Positions 41,901 to 50,251 of a stretch of DNA of 64,000 nt are shown piece by piece. The position numbers and the translations under genes are program-made. The notes beneath the pieces were generated by a model. That model was not told where the DNA came from. It saw only the letters and a program-made list of their open reading frames with translations, and did no database searches. Positions within the stretch are counted from its first letter, which is position 1. Each line of letters starts with the position of its first letter. This DNA comes from Dicaeum eximium. Its lineage: Eukaryota > Chordata > Aves > Passeriformes > Dicaeidae. Location: assembly GCA_013396995.1 (NCBI GenBank), contig VWZP01009941.1, positions 2,706,748 to 2,770,747 on the forward strand, written 5' to 3'.

Positions 41901-44900
41901 GGTGCTGCCTCCACACTTCTTTTAAACACCTCCAGGGACAGAAACTCCACCACTTCCCTGGACAGTCTCTTCCAATGCTTCACCTTCGGATGAAGAAATT
42001 TTTCCTAATAGCCAATCTAAATCCACCATGACACAACTTGAGGCCATTTCCCCTACTCCTATTGCTTGCTACTTGGGAAATTAATATAAATGTGAGAACA
42101 AGGAAGTATTTTAACTATCACTCAAACTTGAAAAAAAAAATGGTTTAAAATTTTCTAAAGTGATTTGGCATCCAAAATTGAACATGAATGCCTAAGATGC
42201 CTCACTGACAGTAACTGAATTTTTCCAAAGTTACCACTAAATACTTCTTTGCATCTTGGGCTTCCAAAACCTGGATAGTGCCTAGTGCTTGCCTACATGC
42301 CAGCTTTTTTCTCAGGTACTGCAAGACCAATTCATTTCCAAAATTAAATACTGCAAATACGCCACAACTCTTTCATTATAAATTATTAAGATCTAACACC
42401 ATGTCCTAAAATGCCCAACATATTTGTTACAATGAGCAATATCTAAATAGCACTTTTTCATAGAAAACATGCAAAATAGATTACAAGACAGGGAAGACAT
42501 GATCTTCAAATAAGAGTTTTTAATCAGAACAATGCAGTGAAATATATAACAGAACTGTCTTGCACAGCACAATAGCAAAGGACTCAGAAACCCTTCCACA
42601 GAGTATTTTTGAATTTAAAGACTGAATGAAGTGCAGTACTGCACTACATTGGATGTACTTTTATAGTGGTCACAAACTGGAGGAGGATAGATTTAGATTA
42701 GATATTGGGAAGAAATTCCTTACTATGAGGGTGGTGAGTCACTGGATTGGGTTGCCTAGAAAAGCTGGGGATGCTCCATTCCTGGAAGTGTTCAAGGCAA
42801 GGTTGGGTGAGGCTTTGAGCAACCTCCTCTAATGAAAGGTGTCCCTGCCCATGGAAGAGAGTTTGAAACTAGATGAATTTTAAAGTCACTTCCAACCCAA
42901 ACCATTTTGTAATTCTATGATTCTATGAATTGATAGTACAGAATAATGGAATATGAACAACTGGACTGGCATTTTAATGCCTATAGCCCTGCATTTCAGT
43001 TGGATTTGATATATTTTGCCCAGTCTCATGCTCGTGTGATAAATACCCAATTGTAACACCTATTAGAGGATTCAATGAAATAGCTAGAAATATTTTCTTA
43101 AATGGCAGAAGAGGCTTTTTGAAACATCTAGTGATGTTCAAACCACTTTTTAAAGTTCTCAGCTCTGAAATACATTGAATTGAAACACTGTACCTTGCTT
43201 ATGATGGCACCTAAATAAATCCAAGTATACCTTAACATATCCGTATTCCTGTCTAAAAGCTTAGCAAATTACTCTTTCCAATCAACCACCGTGCTGCTGT
43301 TGCTGCTGCTATGCTACATATGGGACCAAGTCCAGCTCTGCCTATTTGAGCAATTTCAGCAGGGCTGGCGGAAATTTTAAACTACTTATGTGAACAACAG
43401 CAAGAATATCCATCTATTTACATAAAAATTAAGTATTCTGTCTAAAGTAGTCAGTCAGACTTCTTTTTTGTTTTATTGTTTGCTCATGAGACAGCTGAGA
43501 ATGAGCCTCTCCAGATTGGCTCATCTAAGTGCTTCACTGACTGCTGAGGGAGCCAAAGTCACCTAATTTCTCTAACAAACTTAGGCACAATTATCTCTAT
43601 CCAAGATTTATCTGGTATTTTCTCTGGCAGTGACAGAGAACTCCAGGAATCATCCTGCTGACTGAACTCCTTCAGAGTCAGGCAAGGATTGTATTGAACA
43701 CTGATATCATTTTACTAGCAAAACTCCAAAGGACTTAGGAAACCTGAGCGTGATTTAACATTATTTACTGTTTCCCCTAAAATAATATACTGACTTGGCT
43801 TCCTATCTTGAAACCATTGGCACCAGCCAGGTAATCAAGTAACATTGCAGCATAAGCTCTCAATTTAAGTCAGAATCACAGTATCAAAAACCACTGAAAT
43901 ATTTACTATTTATTTTCTGATTTCAAGCTTACAGGTAAACAGAGTGAACATTCTTTTAACCTATTCTTTGGTTTTTTCCAATAAAAAGGGGATTTTGTTC
44001 TACATCAGAGCTTATTGCCATTTCAGAGGGGATTAGTTTTATTCTAAATTCAACAGAAAATTGAGACAAACATTAAAATTGCATTCCTATATTTTCCTCT
44101 TTCACAGGATGTAGAAGAGTAAGTCCTATCAGGTTGGTAGGTATTCTTAACTTTTAGTTTTAATTCTTTTTCCAAATACCATGCCTTGTTTAAAGCTAAC
44201 TTCTTCACATTTTACAAGGTTGATGGAAGAAGCGTTACTTCTTCCACTGTTTACTTTTCCAAAATTGCCTATACTTTGAAAAGTCATTAAAAAGCAAAAG
44301 TTATCTGAGGAAGATTTAGGAGGAAGTTCTTAAAAATCACACGAATATTCACTTGACTGTTCTGTGGTGAAAAAAAAAAAAAAAGAATAACATATTCTAA
44401 GAGCCTTAGAAAAACTGTTTCTAGAATATTTTTTCAAGACTATATGAGATCTAATGGTAAAAGTCAATGTTTATCAGAGAGTAGCTTTGGTAGCTTTGGC
44501 CTTTTTCAACCAAGTTGCCCATCAGACCTAAATAAGTTAACTACTATCAAAAAAGGATGAGATACTTAGAAAGGGAAGTGCCTAACTGACAGAGTTTGGG
44601 ATATAATACAAAGCAATAACTCTATTAGTATTTCTAGATCTTCATGTAACTGTTCTTGTGATAATTTTCTTAATGCTTCCCAGCTTGTTAATCAATTAGA
44701 TATGCATCCCTGAATCCACAGATCCTCATTTTCCTGAAAATGCTTAAGACCTTTCCAGACATAAAAGCCTGGAGGACTGAAAACCCACATGACTGCAAGG
44801 GCAGCATGGGTTTTCAGCACTAAATTCAGCAAATATTGAAAGATTTCTCTTTCTAAAACTTAAAAGCAGAACCTAGACACCTATCCCAAGTAATGCTAAT

Positions 44901-47900
44901 GAAGCAGATTTCAGAAAACATCCCCCTTCTGGAAAGCAGCCCCCCCGAAGCTGCTCAGTCTCCATACAGACATATGACAAGACACTAGACGCATTCAAAA
45001 CACCTTGATCGACATGAGCACAGTTTCAAATTGTTGAAACACCTCCCTCAGCCAACTGGCACAACCAAGTGACAGCAGCAGTGAAAGATGCAGAGCTTAG
45101 TTACTTGTTCTTGAGGCTGGCAAGAGAGCAGAAGGAGCTGGGATGAATGACATTGCGACCTAAATCAGAACCTAAATCAGTTCTTAGGCACAGTGTGACT
45201 CTTCTCCAACACATGAACCTTGTCTTTGGACAATGAAAAGCATTTATGACTAGCCTTTTCCCTGCAACACAGAACACTTTGGTCTTTGATACTATTGTTT
45301 TATATTATGGTAGTATTATAAGGAGGGTTTCCTTTTGCTTAAAATAAAGGAAGAATCTCTTAGTGAACGAGAAAATCTTGATCTTGCATCGGGATGCTCA
45401 CAGGAAAAATGGCACATCTCTGAAAAAGAGGCTGTAAGATGCAATTTCAAACTGAATACAGTGAGACTGATCATAGGAGATCATGAAGATGGGAGGAAGC
45501 AGAAAGTAGTAAGAAAATGTAACTATTGAGAAAATTGAACCTCATTTGATTATTTCTAGCATCTAAAGTTTTTCTGGACTATAACTAAATAAATGCATAC
45601 CACATATCTACAGCATCTATCTACTAACTCTTTTTAATTGGCAGTTCTGTTTCACAGAAGACAAGTCTAAACAAAGGATTTGAAAAACAGTGAAACAGGC
45701 CATGTGACTATTACAGGGAGAAAATTCCTCTTGCATAGCTTATAGAGGTCACAAAACACCTAACATATATACAGGAATTCCAATTCATATCAGTCCTTGA
45801 AAATGAGGAAGTAATCTTTTTTCTTTTGTTTTTGGGCTAATGAAGAGAAAAAGAAATAATTTCTTTAAGTATATCAAAAACTTTTAAGTTCTCAAAGCAA
45901 CACAGCACAATGCAGGCAGAAGCACAACCTAGAAATCCCATCCAAAAGCCAGTGATTTCGGTATTTGACAGACTTCCCTCCCAACGAAGATTCTGAGCAA
46001 GATCATAGAATTTCGTAAGAGAACATTCTCAACAGTCCATTAGCAAGAGACAATGGGAGGAGAAAAACAATCTTACAATTCATGAGAAAAACTGAGTGCC
46101 TTATTGAGGTATATCATTGTGTCAGAATGAAAACTGCACAACTACAAGCTGCACAGTCAAATGGGCAGAGCATTTCCAACGTAGAAAGGGAGCTTCTCAA
46201 AGGCATGTTTGTAACAAAAAGCTGTGCAAGCTGCCTTGGAGTCCACAGACAGCTATCTGTCACAAGGAGAAGCAGAATAACTATAAGCAATCTCTTAAAC
46301 ATAATAATACTAAGGATCATGTTAATTAACAACATGAGCACTCATGAGACTGAGCCTTTTTTATTGCCTCAAAGCTAGAACTGGCCTGTTATGCAGCAAG
46401 AATTGTCATTGGGATTACAGGCGGCAAATAACTGACAGAATCAGGCTCCAGGCTTGCTTTTTCATCTTTTTCATGCAGTTTTACACTAATTTAACATAGT
46501 GTTTACATTTTCCCTTCACTTTACAGTATGACACTGTAGATAACTGCACAGTTCCACACAGTCTGAACTGTCATATGCTGTAAAAGAGAATATTCTCTTT
46601 TTCTCATGCAACTAGATGGTCAAAATGTAGCATTTTGAACCCGAACAAAATAAAAAACTTGTATTTAACATGTGTGTAGCAAAAGATATCTCCTGTGGAG
46701 GCTATTATGTGACATCCTATTTAATATAACAATGGTATTGGTACTGCTGCTGAGCAGATCATTATTCTGGTTTGCTGTGTTTGAGGGTAGCCCCTTATTC
46801 AAAACAACACCATCCTGTCCCTTCGTTATTGTTTTGAACAAATGTTATTATCCAGAAAAGGTGATTCTTCTCCATTGCCAAAATGATAAGGACATTTAAA
46901 ACAATCAAGTAGTCAAATGCCTCTGTCCATGGTAGCATTTTAAAAAATGCCTATAATCAAGGGGTGATGAACAGTAACTTGGAAATCAGAAAATAATTTT
47001 AAAACCCAAAAGGATACATACTAAATTTCAGAATTATTCAAGACATATGCATAAAATGCTACTTATTCTCTTAGGACATTGATGGGAGCTACTCCAGAGA
47101 CTTTGGGTAGTCTTTGGCTTGTATTTCTACCTGCAAACAGGGACACAGGACAGACATCCCTTCAGGCCCAAGAGGGCTGCAGTCTTTGGCATGAGTCCCA
47201 GTGCCTTGTCACTTCCATTATTGGGCAAAAAGTCAACATTTTAAAGGGTGATTTGTTTGTTTAAAAAGAAGAAAAGCCCATAACAAACTGTCATGAAACA
47301 TTATAAAACCAGGAAATCTTTCTGAACTATAAAGATTGCTTATTTGTATCATATTCATGATAATCTCTGTTCCTTTTCCCCTCTCAGGGAAAAATTTGAT
47401 CCCGCAACCTTTATTCCTATGAAAGTAACATTTACAAATGTGCACTGAAGTCAAGCCAACCCAGCTCTTATGGGTCAGACTGTAGCCCCTTGCTCATATT
47501 GCAAAACAGTTGCACAAGTCTTTCAGATGACAAAAATGAGCCAGTTTACATAACTGCTCATCAGCATGAAAAATGATATTAATAAGGCCATAAATTGGAA
47601 CAGTGAGGAGACTTGCTAGCATCGGCTAATTTTGTAAGTAGTTTCAATTGAAAGTAGAGCAAAATAAAATATTTGGCTTCATGAAAGCTGAACTTGATGT
47701 TGATGAATTATTGTTAGACAGAGTGAGTAGATGCAATTTAATGCTACTTAGTGTATTGTAGGAAATATTTATTTTCTATTTGTCCCCTTTTTTTCTTTTG
47801 GAGAGCTAAACAATCTGTCACATACACCACCAGTCAATCTTTGGCACTTCTGTCTGTACAGATGTCCTTTATTCTACCTGTCTTTTTTCATCTGGGCTTC

Positions 47901-50251
47901 CATTGTTCAGAAACAGTGTCATCCCAATGTTTCAAATAATAAAAACCTTGCCGTTAATTAGAATCCCAAACACACACAAAAAATTTAGTTTCTGTCTTTA
48001 CTTTTTGTGTTATCAAATAGTGGCCTTACCCTACAAATAAGCCTGATATTTTGTTCTCAAAATTATCAGCTACCATCTTAAACAACATATGGTACTCATG
48101 AATATTCTGCAGAAACTGCAGGAAAGAGAAAGACAGAGAGAAACAGAAAAACAGTAAAATGCAATCATCTCCAATAATTTTTAATGCAATAAATGAGTTT
48201 GCAGATGATTCATTAAAAAATGGTATGTTTAATCACTAAATGATATCTACTTGCAACAATGAGGTGTTTTTGTTGTCATCTAAAGGCCAGAGAGATAGCT
48301 AAGACGTTAAACACAAGGTGTGTAACTATCTAGTTCCTTCTGACTTCCCTCCATTTTGGAAATACAAATATTTTCCAGAGATAATAAAGCTGCCAATTAG
48401 TGAGAAGACTTTATTTACCCATTTTTGTGCTACTGAATAATATTAAAGTAACCATGTGTGAAAACACTGTCAGTCGTATACCATGATAATCTTCATGAGT
48501 TTTGGTTCAATTGGGATGCTCAAATTGTAAGTTTGATGTCTGTGTTTTAGAACTGTTAAACATGTTTTGCGCACCTATATATCAACTGAAAGATTTCAAA
48601 GGAGCAACTTTCACTTACAAGTAATTAGCTAAGGCATACAAGAAAACACCCAAAGGCAAAGCCATTGCCACTATGATGTTACTACACTGGGCATTTTCTT
48701 GAGTATAGCCTTTCTCTAGCAGGCAGGCTCAGTTTTACAGAACTCACTGGAATCTAGCTAGCAGAGGCATCTTAGAGAAAATTCCATCTTACAGCAAGAC
48801 TTTTGCAGGCAAAAATCTGTAACTGTAACTTAAAGGGACAAGTCACTATATAGTCCATAGTTCAGTTTCCCTCTTTATGCCTTGCTTTGTTCTTCTTTTC
48901 CTATAGATTCATATTAATTCATTTTGTGAACTCTACTTTCTTATAGCACTTTTAAATCAAGGGGAATAAATTCAGGAAGAATGAAGGAGGGAAAAAGAAA
49001 TCTCTGACCTGGTATTACCAAAAAAAAAAAAAAAAAAACCAAACAAAAAATAAAGACGCTAAGATGAAAACAAAATAGTGCCATGGATTACATATGGGGT
49101 TTTGATGGAAACTAGGGCTGGGTTTTAAGTCAAAACTCACCATCTCAAAACCACTTCTTTTCATCCGCCTGCAGGACTTGAGGTAAGTACGTATGCGTTT
49201 TCTGGCACGCTCTTGATACTCAGGGAATTGTCGCCTGCATGAGTCAATGATAGCCTGGATCTTTTCTTTGGGCTGCTTAGAGATTGGGACCATTCGGTCC
49301 AAGTTTTCATCTACAAACAGCCTGACAAACATCTGTTGGCAAGAGGGAGACAGAGGAGATGGGTTTGGAGGGCAGCTCTCTTCTCTTCCTAGCTTCCTGG
49401 CTTGATTACTGATAGGAAGACATTTCTTTTTCCTATCCACTGAAGAGCTTTGTAACGGGAAGCCAGAAATATAAAGCAAACAGTTCTTTAAAGGGTTATT
49501 TGGGGTGGGGGTGGGTTGGATTTAAAAAAATAGACAAGAAAAGAATAGTCTATAGGATACAGAACTTGTGAGATAAACCAGAACAGACTGAAAATAGGCA
49601 CTTAAGTTCCATTATTAACAATAAGCTGTGATTGCTAATCATTTTATTGAACTGACTCACATTTTTTTTCTTTGTTTGAACAATTGCTTGTGTTTTCATG
49701 CATAATTATATACATTGGGAAAGCAGTAGAGAACAGCTGACCACCGGAATGGTCTCCTGACAAAACTAGCTACAGCCTCTTTCCATTCAATGGGTGAACA
49801 TGCACATCCACACAGCCACATACACGGTCACACATGCACACATACAGAACAAAGCTTTGTTTTCCTCTCTGGTAAAGATGGCACTCTGCCTCAAAACTCT
49901 AAATGAAACACAGCAAATCTGTCGTCTGTTGGCAAGAGTTTAATGTGCATTAAAATGATACTTGAAATAAATCCCGCAAATTAATATTCCTTTAATATTG
50001 TCAAACTTACCCCAAAACAACAGTGCAAAAGGAACAGAGGAAGTAAACAAGGTGAGTGCAAGAGGGCTTACGTTAAAAGCTTTCAGTCGCTCAGCTTCTA
50101 CCCCATCTGATTCATTAACCTTCTCAGGATCTTCCTGCTCGTCATGGTCATCCTCATCCTCATCTCCTCGATTCAGAGACAGATCTTCAGCACCTCTGCC
50201 TACACTCTCATTCTTGCCAGAGTCATAGCTTGAATAGCTATGTGCAGGGGA
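3676..50251 (-). CDS. NOL4: NOL4 nucleolar protein 4, C-terminal 286 residues (five exons, 5' part outside window)
   Basis: Joined CDS of five minus-strand exons: 50251-50072, 49332-49141, 36625-36512, 14180-14000 and 3869-3676. The conceptual protein matches the C-terminal half of vertebrate NOL4 as I know it, with recognisable blocks such as SPAHSYSSYDSGKNESV, MFVRLFVDENLDRM, SRPIPSHLTSAVAES, VLYINGNGTYSYHSY and the terminus ADELENLILQQN. NOL4 is a nuclear, neural- and testis-enriched protein of poorly known biochemical role; its paralogue is NOL4L. All introns are GT-AG, with phases 0, 0, 0 and 1. Human NOL4 is about 638 residues, so roughly 350 N-terminal residues are encoded beyond position 64000. 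The promoter and start codon are not in the window. Identity is very secure; exon usage in this species is inferred. Confidence 0.97.
5912..5967. repeat. (CA)28 microsatellite
   Basis: Uninterrupted CA dinucleotide run of 56 bp in a NOL4 intron. It is long enough to be polymorphic. Confidence 0.98.
6501..6563. repeat. G/T-rich low-complexity run ending in poly-T
   Basis: TTGGT/TTTTG-type units followed by T12. No flanking transposon is recognised. It reads as an A/C-rich tract in the NOL4 transcript. Confidence 0.85.
9511..9558. repeat. 12-bp tandem repeat, four units
   Basis: Units CAAGTTTGCCAC, CAAGAATATCAC, CAAGTTTATCAC, CAAGTTTATCAC. The last two are identical and the first two are diverged. 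Confidence 0.9.
10056..10136 (-). CDS. NOL4: Candidate NOL4 cassette exon (27 codons), between exons D and E
   Basis: 81 nt, bounded on the minus strand by CATTTCTCTCCACAG at the 3' splice site and CAG/GTGAGTT at the 5' splice site, both near-ideal. Exon D leaves phase 1 and exon E enters at phase 1; this segment has phase 1 at both ends and no stop. Splicing D-cassette-E turns the junction Gly into Asp, adds a Thr/Gln/Ser/Pro-rich stretch (LQPTSTTATTQHC..., ending QSPSSS), then restores the Gly before PTDLS. The chance of correct phase, length divisible by three, open frame and two strong sites coinciding is low. Against it, it is absent from the canonical NOL4 sequence I recall, and I cannot check transcripts. 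It lies in a GC-rich patch (9.7-10.2 kb). Confidence 0.62.
13277..13313. repeat. Small inverted repeat (hairpin)
   Basis: GAGACAATACCCT pairs with AGGGTATTGCTCT: a perfect 9-bp stem, a one-base bulge, then about four more pairs, around a T-rich loop. No protein or RNA family is recognised. Confidence 0.5.
14000..14180 (-). CDS. NOL4: NOL4 coding exon D
   Basis: 181 nt: 60 codons plus the first base of a Gly codon, so the following intron is phase 1. It begins DEAAAADKQCKQEPAQ after the acceptor TTTTTTGCAG and ends NLNDASSS+G before the donor GTGAGT. The conserved core VLYINGNGTYSYHSYRGLGG is diagnostic for NOL4. The N-terminal third (Ala/Gln/Glu/Thr-rich) differs more from mammals than the Tyr/Gly-rich core does. 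Its normal partner is the terminal exon, starting GT at 3869, which completes the Gly codon. The 81-nt cassette candidate at 10056-10136 would join here in the same phase. If the donor is not used, the frame stays open to a stop at 13851. Confidence 0.96.
16180..16750. other. GC/CpG-enriched intronic segment, possible regulatory element
   Basis: About 570 bp with clearly higher GC and about ten CpGs (for example near 16279, 16410-16420, 16475, 16578-16595 and 16612) inside AT-rich intron. It contains CCTAGCAACC at 16546-16555, a half-site of the RFX/X-box type. No coding exon pair with matching phase was found in it. It could be an enhancer, an alternative promoter or an old retrotransposon remnant that I do not recognise. 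Confidence 0.35.
20726..20742. promoter_or_regulatory. Palindromic TAAT-N3-ATTA homeodomain-dimer-like site
   Basis: CTTTAATTACATTAAAG: perfect 7-bp inverted arms around TAC, containing TAAT-N3-ATTA, the spacing bound by paired-class homeodomain dimers. It lies in a stretch (about 20.58-20.92 kb) that is free of repeats and looks like conserved non-coding sequence. That is inferred from texture only. Confidence 0.3.
23475..23560. repeat. AT-only repeat with TTTAGTTAATATATA units
   Basis: TTAGTTAATATATA occurs twice, interleaved with TATA dinucleotide runs and a TTTATAGTTTAG unit. It is simple-sequence in origin. Confidence 0.8.
25734..25760. repeat. A-rich run with AAAAC units
   Basis: A9 followed by AACAAAACAAAACAAAC. 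Simple repeat in intron C-D. Confidence 0.85.
29838..30252 (-). mobile_element. CR1 LINE 3' fragment
   Basis: The plus strand starts AATCACAGAATAAGCTGAGTTG and continues with CR1-typical text (TGGGTGAAGAACTTTTTTCTAATATCC, then CAGCCTGAACAGACCA within the element). This is the reverse complement of a CR1 3' end, so the element lies on the minus strand, 3' end at the low coordinate. The relic reading RLDIRKKFFTQRVVGHWN is the familiar peptide of avian CR1 tails. It is 5'-truncated, about 415 bp, and diverged. Confidence 0.9.
33795..33920 (-). mobile_element. CR1 LINE 3' fragment, short
   Basis: The plus strand reads ACAGAAGCACAGAATGAATT then AGGTTGGAAGAGCCC, ATCGAGTCCAACC and TATGTGCCACATC. 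This is the reverse complement of the last part of a CR1 element of a different subfamily from the neighbouring copies. It is severely 5'-truncated. The high-coordinate end is approximate. Confidence 0.82.
34246..34270. repeat. T25 homopolymer
   Basis: Uninterrupted run of 25 T, preceded by A8-GC, so the junction can form a small A/T hairpin. No retrocopy body is visible next to it. Confidence 0.9.
36450..36457 (+). promoter_or_regulatory. Octamer motif ATGCAAAT
   Basis: Exact POU-factor octamer, about 55 bp past the exon C donor inside the intron. A single match of this length can occur by chance. Confidence 0.2.
36512..36625 (-). CDS. NOL4: NOL4 coding exon C
   Basis: 114 nt, 38 codons, phase 0 at both ends, from SRPIPSHLTSAVAES to KRMRLDRQQ. 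The acceptor is TTTCTCTTTCATAG and the donor is GTACTG after CAG, only moderately strong. The segment has an alternating Ala/Ser/Glu stretch followed by AAKRMRL, a second small basic patch that may act as a monopartite nuclear signal. Asp in LDRQQ replaces the Glu I recall for mammals. Length and phase make the exon skippable without a frameshift. It sits alone between introns of 22.3 and 12.5 kb and is flanked at a distance by CR1 copies of opposite orientation. An octamer motif lies about 55 bp past the donor. Confidence 0.96.
37021..37082. repeat. A/C-rich low-complexity tract
   Basis: Runs of A interrupted by C and CC for about 60 bp. It is roughly complementary to the T/G-rich tract at 37788-37858. 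Confidence 0.85.
37554..37615. repeat. 37-bp tandem duplication
   Basis: The 25-bp block beginning CAAGAAAATAAATGAAG occurs at 37554-37578 and, identically, at 37591-37615 (offset 37 bp). The intervening ACCAAGAAATT part-repeats the block start. It looks recent because the copies are identical. Confidence 0.92.
37788..37858. repeat. T/G-rich low-complexity tract
   Basis: GGTTTTTTGCTTGTTGG-type sequence for about 70 bp, mainly T with scattered G. It is the approximate complement of the A/C-rich tract about 700 bp away. Confidence 0.85.
41787..42080 (-). mobile_element. CR1 LINE 3' fragment
   Basis: The plus strand starts ATCATAGAATCACAGAACC, then AGGTTGGAAAAAACC, ATCATTGAGTCCAATC and GAAATTTTTCCTAATAGCC. 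It is the reverse complement of a CR1 3' end of about 290 bp, 5'-truncated. It forms an inverted pair with the plus-strand CR1 copy 590 bp away. Confidence 0.9.
42670..42930 (+). mobile_element. CR1 LINE 3' fragment, plus orientation
   Basis: It starts CACAAACTGGAGGAGGATAG and ends AATTCTATGATTCTATGAA, the characteristic CR1 terminal octamer-like repeat. The internal relic frame reads RFRLDIGKKFLTMRVVSHW, homologous to the frame in the copy at 29838-30252. It is about 260 bp and 5'-truncated, and is the only recognised CR1 copy antisense to NOL4. Confidence 0.9.
49020..49050. repeat. A-rich run near exon B
   Basis: A19 followed by CCAAACAAAAAATAAA, about 90 bp past the exon B donor in transcript orientation, where it reads as a poly-U-rich intronic tract. 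Confidence 0.9.
49141..49332 (-). CDS. NOL4: NOL4 coding exon B (conserved helical block with basic cluster)
   Basis: 192 nt, 64 codons, phase 0 at both ends, running from MFVRLFVDENLDRMVP to KRSGFEM. The acceptor (CTTGCCAACAG) follows a strong CT-rich tract at about 49340-49400, and the donor is the near-perfect GTGAGT. This is the most conserved block of the NOL4/NOL4L family and looks helical. Residues 42-59 of the exon, RARKRIRTYLKSCRRMKR, form a dense basic cluster that reads as a nuclear or nucleolar localisation signal (inference). The upstream intron is only 739 bp, the shortest seen here. The frame stays open for about 49 codons into that intron, but the junction with exon A is clear. 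An A-rich run lies about 90 bp past the donor. Confidence 0.97.
49333..50071 (-). other. NOL4: NOL4 intron A-B (739 bp)
   Basis: Short phase-0 GT-AG intron. It has a CT-rich tract before the exon B acceptor and a short CA-rich patch at about 49800-49850. Nothing else is recognisable. Confidence 0.93.
50072..50251 (-). CDS. NOL4: NOL4 coding exon A (acidic segment)
   Basis: 180 nt, 60 codons, phase 0 at both ends. It begins with the codons for SPAHSYSSYDSGKNES directly after a pyrimidine-rich acceptor ending TTTGCAG, and ends ERLKAFN before the donor GTAAGC. The middle (about residues 30-44 of the exon) is a highly acidic DEDEDDHDEQED tract, preceded by GAEDLSLN, a loose xDLS-like motif. The acidic tract differs slightly in order from the mammalian protein, as expected for a low-complexity segment. 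The donor has C at its last exonic position, so it is not a strong consensus site. This is the first NOL4 exon met in the window in transcript order; a mini-exon candidate lies about 7.7 kb upstream at 57973-58011. Confidence 0.96.

Larger units (their letters stand above)
36626..49140 (-). other. NOL4: NOL4 intron B-C (12.5 kb)
   Basis: Phase-0 GT-AG intron between exons B and C. It holds an A-rich run at 37021-37082 and a complementary T-rich run at 37788-37858, a 37-bp tandem duplication at 37554-37615, two CR1 fragments in opposite orientation at 41787-42080 and 42670-42930, a short CTG-rich patch at about 43291-43310, and an A-rich run at 49020-49050. No other gene was seen. Confidence 0.9.

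Noticed and set aside
42626..42832. Open frame RFRLDIGKKFLTMRVVSHW as a possible gene
   Set aside because: This is the well-known relic peptide of avian CR1 3' regions, seen also in the copy at 29838-30252, so it belongs to the transposon.
49333..49479. In-frame open extension upstream of exon B, suggesting a longer exon or alternative start
   Set aside because: The CT-rich tract and CCAACAG acceptor mark the exon boundary, and exon A joins in phase. The extension is intron that happens to be open.
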